Source: Torymus aiolomorphi (taxonomy: Eukaryota; Arthropoda; Insecta; Hymenoptera; Torymidae). From it: a stretch of 64,000 nucleotides of DNA. Under the pieces are notes generated by a model that was not told the origin of the DNA, ran no database searches, and saw nothing but the letters and a program-made list of their open reading frames with translations. The stretch covers positions 177,308,297-177,372,296 of the forward strand of contig CM070874.1 in the NCBI GenBank assembly GCA_036365515.1, given 5' to 3'. This document shows, piece after piece, positions 33,064 to 43,969 of this stretch (positions are counted from its first letter, which is position 1; each line of letters opens with the position of its first letter). The position numbers and the translations under genes are program-made.

Positions 33064-33413
33064 GCTAAGTCCCCAAAAGCGCTTTGCGAAGTGCGAGTGC
33101 GCGTTGCCCTTTGCCCGGTTCATTGTTCCACACTTCACTGTTCCATGTTCCACTAATCAATAAGATTGTAGAATATTATAAGTATAACGACAAAAGCACT
33201 ATAGTTTATGTTTTCCTTTAGTTTGTTTATGTATGAATTATTTATAAATATTTATAAAGGGAAAAGTTTTCATAAATATTATAAATATCAAAATTGTTTA
33301 TAAATATTTAAAAGTAAAAAAGTAGAAGAGGAATGTTGTGGAACAGTGAACCGCGCAACGGACAGGGGGTAACGCGCACTTGCACTTCGCAAAGCGCTTA
33401 TGGGGACTCAGCC
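33064..33413. mobile_element. 350-bp MITE with about 75-bp inverted repeats
   Basis: Ends AGGCTAAGTCCCCAAAAGCG and, inverted, AGGCTGAGTCCCCATAAGCG. The shared block continues through GCTTTGCGAAGTGC to CACTGTTCCAC. The interior is AT-rich. Target duplication not resolved. Confidence 0.8.
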
Positions 33414-33622
33414 TACTGTGAAATTTATATTTTTTCTTTAAGAGTGCTCTCTACCTAAACCCCAACTCCGGAATAGATCGCAGCGCCCCCATGACTTCAT
33501 CTATGTATTTCCATTAATTTAGGTGTACATATAAACTTTAAATTCATCATAACTCAGTTTTCGCATGTGTAGAAGTTAATAAGGATTACGTTTAAACAAG
33601 TTTCATGAATTTAGATGAATAA

Positions 33623-34043
33623 ATGAACTTGTGTTTTGTTATGCTTATCAGAAATATTAGTATACATGAAGGATTATGTAATGGAACACGATTAAGAATT
33701 TTAGATTTAAATAATAATTTATTGAAATGTAAAATTTTAACGGAGGATAAAGAGGGTCAAGTTGTTTTTTTAAATCGCATTACTTTATATTCTGATAATG
33801 AGTATCTTTTTACTTTCAAAAGAAGACAGTTTCCAATAAAATTGGCATTTGCAATGACTATCAATAAAGCTCAGGACCAAACATTTTCAAATGTATTAAT
33901 TGATTTATAAAAAGATGTTTTTAATCATGGACAGTTATACGTTGTAATTTCGCGTGTCCGTTCTTGGAGTGGATTAAAATTCTATTTAGGTTCTAATCGA
34001 GTTAATAATAAAGTAAAAAATTACGTTTTTAAAGAAATTTTAT
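33623..34043 (+). pseudogene. Pif1/Helitron-type helicase C-terminus
   Basis: The frame reads VMLIRNISIHEGLCNGTRLR, FPIKLAFAMTINKAQDQTF, then TAA at 33908 and, in the same frame, FNHGQLYVVISRVRSWSGL to TAA at 34042. These are the LLRN, motif V (FAMTINKAQ) and motif VI (GQLYV.SRVR) blocks of Pif1-like helicases used by Helitrons. The N-terminal helicase and Rep parts are not adjacent. It could be from the same family as the remnant at 13362/22308 but does not overlap it. Confidence 0.75.
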
Positions 34044-34730
34044 AATAAATAGTATCTTTAATGTATGTATGTATGTATGTATTACTATTATTATTACTAT
34101 TATTATTTGTGTACAATTTAAAATGAATAAAATATTTACATTTATTTACATATGTTTAATATGTTTACTTTATGCAATGTATGTGTAAAATCGTGTTCTT
34201 TGAAATGATATAGAATATGTCTAGAGAATATATAGAAAGAATATAGTTTAACACGAATTATAGATAATTAAAGTGTGTAAAAATTGTTACACTTTGAGTA
34301 TAACACTATACACACTATACCCATGCTAGAGCCCTCTCCACTGTATTTTTTCCTAAATCTATTTGCTTTTTATTTTCCATGCTCTCTTCTATCGTCCGTA
34401 TTCGAGGTCTATTTTTTTTTGTTTCTACGTGACCATGAAATTCGTTACACCATATATCTAGAATTAACATTTTAATCGAATAATTAATAGTATACATTAA
34501 TAAATATATTTACATAATGAGTCACATTACACAATTATTGTAGTCGACTCAAGAGAACACAGCTGCATTGTATGCGCGCGTAGCGCGCCCAACATTCTAG
34601 TATTTATATAAAATGAAATAAAAATTTTCAAGGATTCGAAAATCATCGTCATGTTAGATAAACAATACATAGAAAGCTTGATATTTTCATATATATAAAG
34701 AAAGTGTTCGTTAACAGATGACTGATCCAA
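34044..34730. other. AT-rich spacer with (GTAT)n and (ATT)n tracts
   Basis: GTAT repeats lie at about 34062-34082 and TTA/CTA repeats to 34110. No gene seen. Confidence 0.6.
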
Positions 34731-34734
34731 TACT

Positions 34735-35165
34735 GGTGTAGTCACCCTATAAAAATGATAGAAATCGGCTCCAATAAGGCATCTCAGACATCTCATGTAT
34801 GTCTGAGTTGACTTTATCTTTCTGAAAGTACTAGTCTATGTTTTTATTGAATATAATTTAATAAAAAAGTGAAAATATGTAACATTTAAGTTTGACAGTT
34901 CTAAAAAAATACACAAACAGTGCCTCAGCTAAATCTGAAAAATTGCATAACTTAATTCTTTTTTTATTAAATTATACCTACTTCCAGAAAGATAAAATTA
35001 GCTTAAAAAGACATGCGATGCCTGAAATACATTATAGAAGTGGATTTCTTATACTCTTTTAAATTAAGTAGTTAAACACATCACCTCAAAGTAAACATCA
35101 ACAACGCTGAATTATGAGTATACCTACTAAATTTGACAGGCAGCTTTTTTTATATTATAGGAGCA
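34735..35165. repeat. Interspersed repeat family, copy 1
   Basis: Contains TGTCTGAGTTGACTTTATCT, AAAAATTGCATAACTT and CTACTAAATTTGACAGGCAG. It matches the split copy at 35758-36028 plus 40192-40335. Confidence 0.8.
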
Positions 35166-35639
35166 CGATTAATTTGTCTTTTTAAGTTGTAAATTTCAGC
35201 CTATTTAATTAAATATATTTTGTGTTCTGAAATCTGAAGTTCCGTGTAGTGTGAGTATGTCCGAAAGATCTATAGATCTACAGGCCTGCTTGTAATGTGG
35301 TATTTCATTTTTTCTTTAAGCGAGCATGATCGAATTAAAAATCTGTATATCTGTTAGAATTATGAGAAGTTGACTATAACCTCTAAAACTCAATTAATGT
35401 TCATTAATTATTCATTAACTACTACAATCAAACTAAATTTTACTGGTTAAAGTAACTTTTTCACAATTTTTACATGCACTCATATTTAATGCTCAACCAT
35501 GACCTTTCCAATTACCTATTGGATGCCTTGCATTTTATGAACATAGTTGTTACAGCAAGGCAAACTATAGATCCATAGATCTTTCAGACACACACTGCAC
35601 TACACGAAAAGGGCCAAAATTAAAAACTTGACTAGAAAA
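35166..35639. other. AT-rich spacer
   Basis: Short inverted words (GATCTATAGATC near 35269 and CTATAGATCCATAGATCTTT near 35565) are the only structure noticed. Confidence 0.4.
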
Positions 35640-36028
35640 TTCACCCTGCTTCTACAATATAAAAGCCACCTGTCAGATTTAGCAGTTGGATTGGCCATTC
35701 CATGTTATCGATATTTACTTTGAGGTCATGTTACCGTACTTAATTCATAAGAGTATAAGAATGATTGAAATCCGCTCCAGTAATGCATCTCATGTATGTC
35801 TGAGTTGACTTTATCTTTCTGAAAGTACTAGTCTATTTTTTTATTAAACATAATTAAATCAAAAAATGAAAATATGTAACTTTTCAGTTTGACAGTTCTA
35901 AAAAATAAACAAGCAGTGCCTTATTATTAAATATGAAAAATTGCATAACTTCATTCTTTTTTTATTAAATTATACCTACTTGCAAGAAGATAAAATCAGC
36001 TTAAAAATGATGCCATGCAATGCATTAA
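35640..36028. repeat. Interspersed repeat family, copy 2 (continues at 40192-40335)
   Basis: Begins with an inverted version of the family's end (GCCACCTGTCAGATTTAGCA), then runs parallel to copy 1 up to GCATTAA, where the Kolobok-like element interrupts it. The inverted ends suggest a MITE. Confidence 0.75.
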
Positions 36029-37152
36029 GGGGCCTAGACACCTTTTTTCTTGAGAAAAATCGATTTTTTGTTTTGCTTTTTCTTATAGGAAAACATCCAT
36101 AGAATATGCTCCTTTTTACCCGAAAATGATATCTATTTTTTTTTAAGATATTGATAAAATACTGATTAAACTATTTATCGATTTTTCACTGTAATTTCAT
36201 TTTTTTTCAATATACAGTTTTTTCGGCATGCATACTTTTATTTTTTGGTAGAATTCTATTTTCTTTTAATTGTTAATATATTTTATACTTTTTAATAAAT
36301 CTACATTAATATATTTATAAATATAAATAAATACGCCGTAGAAATAAATCAATTTTATTAGGAAAAAATAACAGAAAAAACTGACAAAAATCAATCCGTG
36401 TATATAATTACGTGTAATTCATACTTTTCATGGTTGAAATATTTCTAATAATATAAAACAATTGAATATAAACCATACATATATAAGAAAATTGAATACA
36501 TAGAATAATTATTATATCTATCAAATAATATACCATAGTTTTATTGTATAAAACGATTTGGAGTAATCGGGGATGAACAACAGTAAGGCCCGTTACACTG
36601 AAAAAAATATAAGGAACAGATGCAGAAATGACATGGGTTAGTATATCTATATATACGAGAAACAGCGAGGAATAAGCGCTGTTCCACATATATATAGATA
36701 TATTAACCCATGGTATTTCTGCATCTGTTCCTTATATCGTGTTCTGTGTTCCTTTGGCTGTAAAAGGCCTAATGTTGAACTATAGATAATTGGACTAAGG
36801 TACACCATGAACTATGTTGAACTATAGATAATTGGACAGTTGGACTATGATACACCATGAACTAAAAAACACACACATATCATACGTATGTTACATGTAA
36901 GCATTTGACACGGTAACCTACTTTTAGCGCTTTAATTTTTGTAAACACAAGTGTCAGCTGAATCGAATACTCGGATGGTTTAGATTCGTTTTACGTCGCT
37001 TTTTACGTAAAATGTGTTCTTTTTGTGTAATTTGAGGTTAGTGTGTTTTGTTGCACAGTATAATTATTGTGTTTATATAGTTGTGAACTTTGTGAAATAT
37101 AAAAATAGTGATTAAAAAAAAAATTTAAAGTGACTTCTAAAAAAGCTTAAAA
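36029..37152. other. 5' non-coding part of the Kolobok-like element
   Basis: AT-rich. Holds a hairpin with about 48-bp arms at 36608-36656 and 36692-36740 (shared word GGAACAGATGCAGAAAT). No coding motif. Confidence 0.6.
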
Positions 37153-38897
37153 ATGGCAGGAGATGACAGAGGATGATTTACCAGCACTCATCCTGACGCC
37201 AAATACTCAAGAGGAAGAGTGAAGAAGAAACCAAAAATTTTTGGAGGAAATATCCACAAAGAAGAAAATGAGAGAAAGCGGAGAAGAACATCAACTTCAG
37301 CTAGAAAAATGAGAAATACATCAACATCTTCTCACTGCAATACGAAGAATAGAATTATCAACATCAGCATTCTGTTTCCTGAACTGGAAAAAGTGTTATG
37401 TTGCAGTGAGTGCCATGGACCTGTTTGTATAAGCGAATCCAGCCTTCAAGGGTTTGGATTCAAAATTGATATAGTGTGTGACAGATGTGGTCAAATTGCA
37501 GGAATAAATTCTTCCAAGAAAGTTGGCCCCGTGAGTAATGCATGGGGAATAAATAGAAGAAGTGTGCTAGCGACGCGTGCACTTGGCCACGGTCACACAG
37601 GACTATCAACTTTCTCTGGAATCATGGATTTATCACAACCAGTGGCTCATTCTGTTTATGATAAAATTAATGAGCAGCTTGGTAATATTTGTGCAGAAGC
37701 GGCTCAAGAGACCATGGACACAGCAGTGAAAGAAGAACTAAAATTAACACCACCAAATACTGGACTTACTGTGTCTGGTGACGGCTCTTGGAGGAAAAGA
37801 GGCTTTTCTTCTTTACAAGGTGTTGCCAGCATTATTGGCAACAGATCTGGCAAGGTTTTAGATGTTACTATTAAAAATAGTTTCTGTAAACCTTGCTCAG
37901 TTTGGGAGAAAAAAAGAAGGAACAGTGGAATATGAAGAATGGTATGAAGAGCACGAACCAAATTGCACGGCCAACCATCAGGGCTGTGCTGGAAAAATGG
38001 AAGTAGATGGTATAAAGAAAATGTTCTCACGATCTGAAGAAAAATATGCAGTTAAGTATGAGTATTACATCGGTGATAGTGACTCTAAAGTATTCAAGTC
38101 TGTGTCAGAAGCGGATCCCTATGGTGACAAACTACAAGTAAAGAAGATAGAGTGCATTGGGCATGTCCAGAAGAGGATGGGCACTCGTTTAAGAAACATA
38201 AAGGAGGCATCAGGAAAGAAGCTTCTATCGGATGGAAAACCAATGGGTGGAAAAGGTCGCTTGACAGGGCAGGTTATCGGAATCTTATCTTCCTATTATG
38301 GAAAGGCGATCAGAGACCATTCAGATTCTGTCACTGGTATGAGAAATGCTATTTGGGCTACATATTATCATCAGTTGTCTACCGATCAGAGCCCTCAACA
38401 TCAATTCTGCCCATCAGGACTTACCAGCTGGTGTAAATGGCAAAAAGCAAAGGCCAACAAAAAACTCAAGACTTCTAAACATAAAGTAGCCATTCCACTG
38501 GCCATTATGGATCAGGTGAGACCAATTTATGAAGACTTATCAAGTTCAGATCTTCTCCAGAAGTGTCTTGGAGGTTTTACGCATAACTCTAATGAGAGTT
38601 TCAACAACTGCGTGTGGAAAATAGTTCCAAAAACCTCATTCAGTGGCTTGAAAGTTTTGGAAATAGGTACTCACATTGCTGTAACCTGCTTCAACCAAGG
38701 AAAAACAGGTATTCTAAATATCATGGAAAAGTTTGAATGCACTCCTGGATCGACTGCAGTACAATGGATGGAATCAAGCGACGAATTCGGACTTAGATCC
38801 GCAGAAAAGAAGACTGAACACCAAGGATGCTCGTATTATGAGAAGACAAGCTAGAGAGCAGCTCCAGGATGATTCGTATGCAGCAGGTGCATTTTAA
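37153..38897 (+). pseudogene. Kolobok-like transposase (Mutator-like transposase domain type)
   Basis: An ATG at 37153 opens MAGDDRG, but codon 8 is TGA (37174-37176). The frame then stays open to 37935. N-terminal zinc-like pairs are CCSECHGP and CDRCGQ. The catalytic region includes TVSGDGSWRKRGFSS, then, after a one-base shift in a run of seven A (37909-37915), EYEEWYEEHEPNC, YIGDSDSKVF and KIECIGHVQKRMGT, typical of animal proteins labelled Mutator-like transposase. Further on, LGGFTHNSNESFN is conserved. A second shift near 38800 moves the C-terminus to a frame ending DDSYAAGAF at 38897. One nonsense codon and two indels; otherwise complete. Confidence 0.8.
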
Positions 38898-40187
38898 ATT
38901 ATGTAAGTATATTATATAATATATATGCTTTTGTGCATTAGACATGCGTATATTATGCATATTGTATATGTATATGTATACATAAACATACATATCTTAC
39001 AAACATGCACACACAGTAATTTTCACACACGAGGTACATAAAACTAAATTATATTTTTACACTTTTGTATGGAAATGTCATAAGCCAAGAAATAATTGTA
39101 TAATTAAAATTTACTTGCTTATAGCATTTCCATGCAAAAAATGTAAAAATATAATTTTGTTTTATATGCCTGGTGTGTGCAAGTTAGTGTACCTGTGTGT
39201 ATGTGTGTGTGTGTATGTGTGTGTATGTGTGTGTGTGTATATATACATATTGTTTTAAATAATTAAATAAAATAATAAAATATATATTATACGTGTTTCA
39301 GTGATTTTGAAAGAAAATACATCATCAAGCGACTACCATGGGACCTTGCAGGACTTGACAGATGAGGTTAAGACAACACATTAACAACAAGACTTAAAAA
39401 AGGTTTTTAACCTAAGGCGAAAAAAACGATAAGTATTTAAGATAAATAAATTGATGCACGTATAGCAAAAATATTATAAAATGACTAAAAGTTGATTTTG
39501 TTTTCTAGGTCAAAAAATACCAAGGAAAATAAAATTCTACGCAAGGAAGTCAATGCCAAATTGTTTTTCATAACCAGTATATGCATAAATATCAATATCA
39601 ACTAAAAAGGAGTCGTGTTTTGGGTATTTTTATGCATTATGAGATATCAAAACTTTAAAGTTAATTTTCTCACAATATTGTTTTTAATAAAATAAGCTCA
39701 CTGACCGTAAGCTTTAAAATATTCCTGCGGATGGATTGACTCCAGATTTAAACTGAGTATTTCTAAATGGTATAGTTTTCTTATCAGTGTATGGTTTTAA
39801 AATTGAATGTCAGAAAAAATTTTTACATTAAAAAAATGTTGGAAAAGTTTAAACAATTAAGAAAAATATCATAAAAAAAAGAGGATAAAAAATTTTTTCT
39901 TCTTTGAATAAAAAATCCTAGCACTCTTAAGAAAACTATACCATTTAGAAGTACTTAGTTTAAATCTAGAGTCAATCCTTCTGCAGGAACATTTAAAAGC
40001 TTACGGTCAGTGAAAAAACTTGTTTCATCGATAACTATGGTTCTGGACCATAAAAAAGGCTCAAACACAGGTCTAGGGAAAGGTAAATATACCTCCTTTT
40101 ATATGTAAAAAGTGGGAAATAATTGGCTCACATTTATATATAGAAGTATAAAATTTTTTTATTTCAGAAATAAAGGTGTCTAGCCCC
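38898..40187. other. 3' non-coding part of the Kolobok-like element
   Basis: Contains a GT/TG tract (39196-39240) and two inverted-repeat structures: 39020-39180, and 39691-39786 with 39931-40014 (shared word TAAATGGTATAGTTTTCTT). Confidence 0.6.
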
Positions 40188-40191
40188 TTAA

Positions 40192-40335
40192 GAAGCGGAT
40201 TACTATCATTCTTATTCTCTTTTAAATTAAGTTCGAAAACACGTAACCTCAAAGTAAATATCAATTACACTTAATACTGAGTACACCTGTTAAAACTGAC
40301 AGGTGGTCTCTTATAGTTGCTGCTTTTTCTGGAAG
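40192..40335. repeat. Interspersed repeat family, copy 2, continuation
   Basis: AAGCGGATTACTATCATTCT to GACAGGTGGTCTCTTATAG continues 36028 and parallels 35030-35165. Confidence 0.75.
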
Positions 40336-41440
40336 GAAAATGAAAACCCTGAAACAAAAAATGAAGCTATAGCATGGTTGAAAGCAGTAGATTGCTGAAA
40401 TAATAATTATCCAAGAGACCACAAAGTGGTCATAGAGTATTAAAATAATTACAGACTAGATCTGGTTCCATGGATAATCTGGAAGATGAAGCTGTCAGAT
40501 GCGTGTATCAGGAAGCCCTTCACTTAAAGTTGCGCACTCTAATGCCACTGTGTAGTTTTGTCAAAGTTGCAGTTCCCAATTTGGTGCTATTTTCTTAAAA
40601 GTCTCCTGCCGTATGATGGTCATATTAATAGTCATATCGAGAGTCCATTATAACTTCCAATCGATGCTGAAGAACTGTACTGAGAAAACAATTTGGTTTA
40701 GTAAATAACGGTTGTTATTTTAGATTTGAATACCCTGACACATGTAGAAAAGAAAAGGGAAAACAAAAATAGAAATTTTTTGGATTCAATATGAAAAATA
40801 ATTACATTACATAAAAAAAACTAAAGAAATGGATTATCAATAATATATTTTACAAAATTCTACTTAGAATAAATTATTACACTGTTACCTATGGGTGGGA
40901 AAATCTAGCACTATTTCTAGAAAATATTTAAATGTTAAGATAGATTGCAAATGTTTGTAAGTATCGGGCTATGTAAAGGTACCATAACCATAAATTACAA
41001 TACTTACACATAACAGACTGCTAGCAGCAATATAAACACAGCTGTCATCACATAGCAAGTACTGGTGATATCAAACTTCTTTATATGGTGTTTCTCAATT
41101 CATTTTTTCTTTTGCACTCTCGAGTTGGTTTGAAAGTAAAAATTTAGTATAATAGAAGTAGTGTACGAAAATGTTTTAAGTTTCAAATTTGTTTGAGAAT
41201 GAGACCGTATTGTCAAGCACTCTCATTATGAAAAGAAATATATTTATGTCAAGGCTCAGATTAATTTAAAAAAAAAAGAGATACATGTAAGCAAAAGAAA
41301 ATGAAAACATCTTATACTTTGGTCAGAACGTTTTAGAACAGATCAGCAAGTCTACAGTTATATCTATCTTTGTAGGGTATAGTTGGTTCAGATATATAAG
41401 GTACATACATCTTGAATTCAACTATGTACTGTATCTCTGG
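40336..41440. other. AT-rich DNA without recognisable feature
   Basis: No coding motif, tRNA or clear repeat was noticed on either strand. Confidence 0.5.
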
Positions 41441-41449
41441 TTATGCTGG

Positions 41450-41930
41450 CAGCAGCTACCATCGTGACAGGCATCGTGGGCATCGTGGCGAAAGCTGTCA
41501 CTGCTACCTCTGCTGCTGCTTACGTACGATCCCGTCCGGCCGTATCCTTCCTTCTTGAGCCCCCTGCTGCTGCTGCTGCTGCAGGTTTACTACCTCTTCT
41601 CAGTAGTTAGCTCACTTCACTTCCACATAATCACAAGCGCACCTCGTGCGTACCCACTCGCTCGCAGCCGAGAGTCCGAGACACCTTCACCTAACACATG
41701 CGTGAATGCGTCTCGCGATAACGGAGCTGCGACCAGTCAAAGTGAGGTTATGGCTGTACGGTACGCGGCGCCCGCCTCGTGGGTGTGCTCTGCACGCGGT
41801 GCGAAACAGGGTATAGGTACCGTACGTCGTCGTAGTTGGTGATCAGCTCGTATTGTTGTCACTTCAGCGGGGGCTACGGGGGCGCGTCGCGGCTCGACAC
41901 CCGGCAGTGCTCAGCGTCATGCTGTCATGC
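41450..41930. other. GC- and CpG-rich island, possible host promoter or exon
   Basis: GC content rises sharply from AT-rich flanks, with many CG dinucleotides, TACGTACG words and a CTG run (41566-41583). Open frames here lack recognisable domains. It may be a promoter or 5' exon of a host gene, or part of an unrecognised repeat; the sequence does not decide. Confidence 0.35.
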
Positions 41931-42113
41931 ATGATAAACATCACACGTATCTAATACATCATACACGAACAATATGACTATGACCATTGCGCGGTAACAT
42001 GTTCGTAAGAGGTGGTCACTAATGTCTTTTAGACGGTAAATTTTTCGCTTATTAACTTCACTATTTACCGCATGATAACATAAACTATTTTTTTTTAAAT
42101 ATTATGCAAAACC

Positions 42114-42305
42114 ATGAGTGCATTGCCCTCCGCAATCACATCATTAATCATTTTGCAATGTTTCACGTCGATATTTTAAGACATCTAAGAATGGCATTTG
42201 AACGAAATTTTCGTTCAAATGCCATTCTTAAACGCTTCCAAATTTTGACTTGGGATTTTGTAGAATGATTAATAATGTTATTACGGAGGGCAATGCACTC
42301 ATTAT
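42114..42305. mobile_element. About 190-bp palindromic MITE
   Basis: Ends GAGTGCATTGCCCTCCG and CGGAGGGCAATGCACTC, flanked by AT. The centre is a perfect palindrome around CGAAATTTTCG with arms AATGGCATTTGAA. Confidence 0.8.
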
Positions 42306-42393
42306 TTTTCATATATCGTTATATTTTTTTTCTACTAAAAACAAGATGGTCTTTGCTCGGTCGGTAAAAATTGAGTTTGACATCACCTTAACA

Positions 42394-43030
42394 GTACCTC
42401 TAGGGTGAAGTAGCGTGGAAAACACTGTTTTTTCGTTTCAACTACAATTTTGTTGCTTCCTAATATTAAATTTTACATAATATCGTAATGACCTAAATCA
42501 TAATTGCCAGTAAATAATAAAGTTAATTTAAAATCATTAGAATTGTTTCCAAATGAATGAATATTATTTGAATTATTAAAATGTATTTTTATATTATAAT
42601 TATATATTGAAATATACAACTTCCCTATTCCTCAATACATTCTGATTATACATTTAGATTGTTCCAAAAATTTTTCCAAAGAATTGCTTCTGACTGCACA
42701 TTTATTTGTATCCTTCTAAAAGTTTTTCCAAAGGAATTGCTTCTGACTATAGATTTGTATCCTTCTAAATGTTTTCTCAAAGAAATTGCTTCTGACTACA
42801 CATTTGTATACTTCTAAAAGATTTTCCAAAAGAATTGCTTTTAACTGTACATTTATATCCTTCTAAAAATTTTTCTAACAGGAAAAGTAGTTATGTAGGG
42901 CTATTGTCGAAGGATGCCACTTTATAAAAATCTAACGCGTTCATTAACAGTACCTCCAGGGGAAAAACTATTTTTTCATTTCAACTATAATTTTTTTGCT
43001 TCCCAATATTAAATTTTACATAATATCTAC
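42394..43030. repeat. Direct repeat pair flanking a four-unit tandem array
   Basis: TTAACAGTACCTC and CAATATTAAATTTTACATAA blocks occur at 42394-42485 and 42952-43025. Between them, 42655-42885 holds four units of about 57 bp containing AATTGCTTCTGACT and ATCCTTCTAAAA. Confidence 0.75.
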
Positions 43031-43103
43031 ATTTTTAATATTACAAATTTTGCCTAAATACTATGAAAATGCCCTATTTTATTTCATTGTTTAGGGGATA
43101 TTG

Positions 43104-43150
43104 ATGGGGGGGGGGGGGGGGCTGGAGGGGTGAGGAGGGAGCGAGAGGGC
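43104..43150. repeat. G tract and purine-rich stretch
   Basis: A run of about 18 G, then GGAGGGG words. It could form G-quadruplex-like structures, and it marks a likely assembly weak point. Confidence 0.8.
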
Positions 43151-43259
43151 GCTGTGGAGGGGGTGACGGGGGTTACGTCGTAACATTCCTGTACATAATA
43201 TAGGAAGATATATATATAATATGTTTCACCTCACCCCTTTATGGAGCCCATCCTTGTAT

Positions 43260-43628
<369 letters not shown>

Positions 43629-43861
43629 TGTAAATTGGTACTTTTGAGAAGATGTGAACCTTTCGCTCAGAGTTCAGACAATGTGATTAAAGAAATAATG
43701 ACCTTCAGGTTACCGACTCTGGGAAAAGGGGATATAGATTTCTCCTCAAAAGTCGCGATTCTTGCTTTGAGAAATTTGAGGAGTCTCTTCAAAATGCCGA
43801 CATCTCTTCAAAAGTACCGATCTATACGTTGATATCTCTTCAAATATACCAATTCCCATAG

Positions 43862-43963
<102 letters not shown>

Positions 43964-43969
43964 GGCATT

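Larger units (their letters stand above)
36029..40187 (+). mobile_element. Kolobok-like DNA transposon, TTAA target site
   Basis: Flanked by TTAA (36025-36028, 40188-40191) inside an interspersed repeat that resumes on the other side. Terminal repeats are GGGGCCTAGACACCTTTTTT and, inverted, GGGGCTAGACACCTTTATTT. TTAA plus GGGG-type ends and the encoded protein type fit Kolobok; piggyBac is less likely because its ends start CCC and its transposase differs. Inverted-repeat hairpins lie at 36608-36740, 39020-39180 and 39691-40014. Confidence 0.75.

Noticed and set aside
36029..40187. piggyBac element (TTAA target)
   Set aside because: Ends start GGGG instead of CCC, and the protein has the Mutator-like/Kolobok motif set rather than a piggyBac DDD domain.
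41555..41842. 95-codon plus-strand frame in the GC-rich island
   Set aside because: No recognisable domain; low-complexity start from a CTG run. Kept only as a possible regulatory region.
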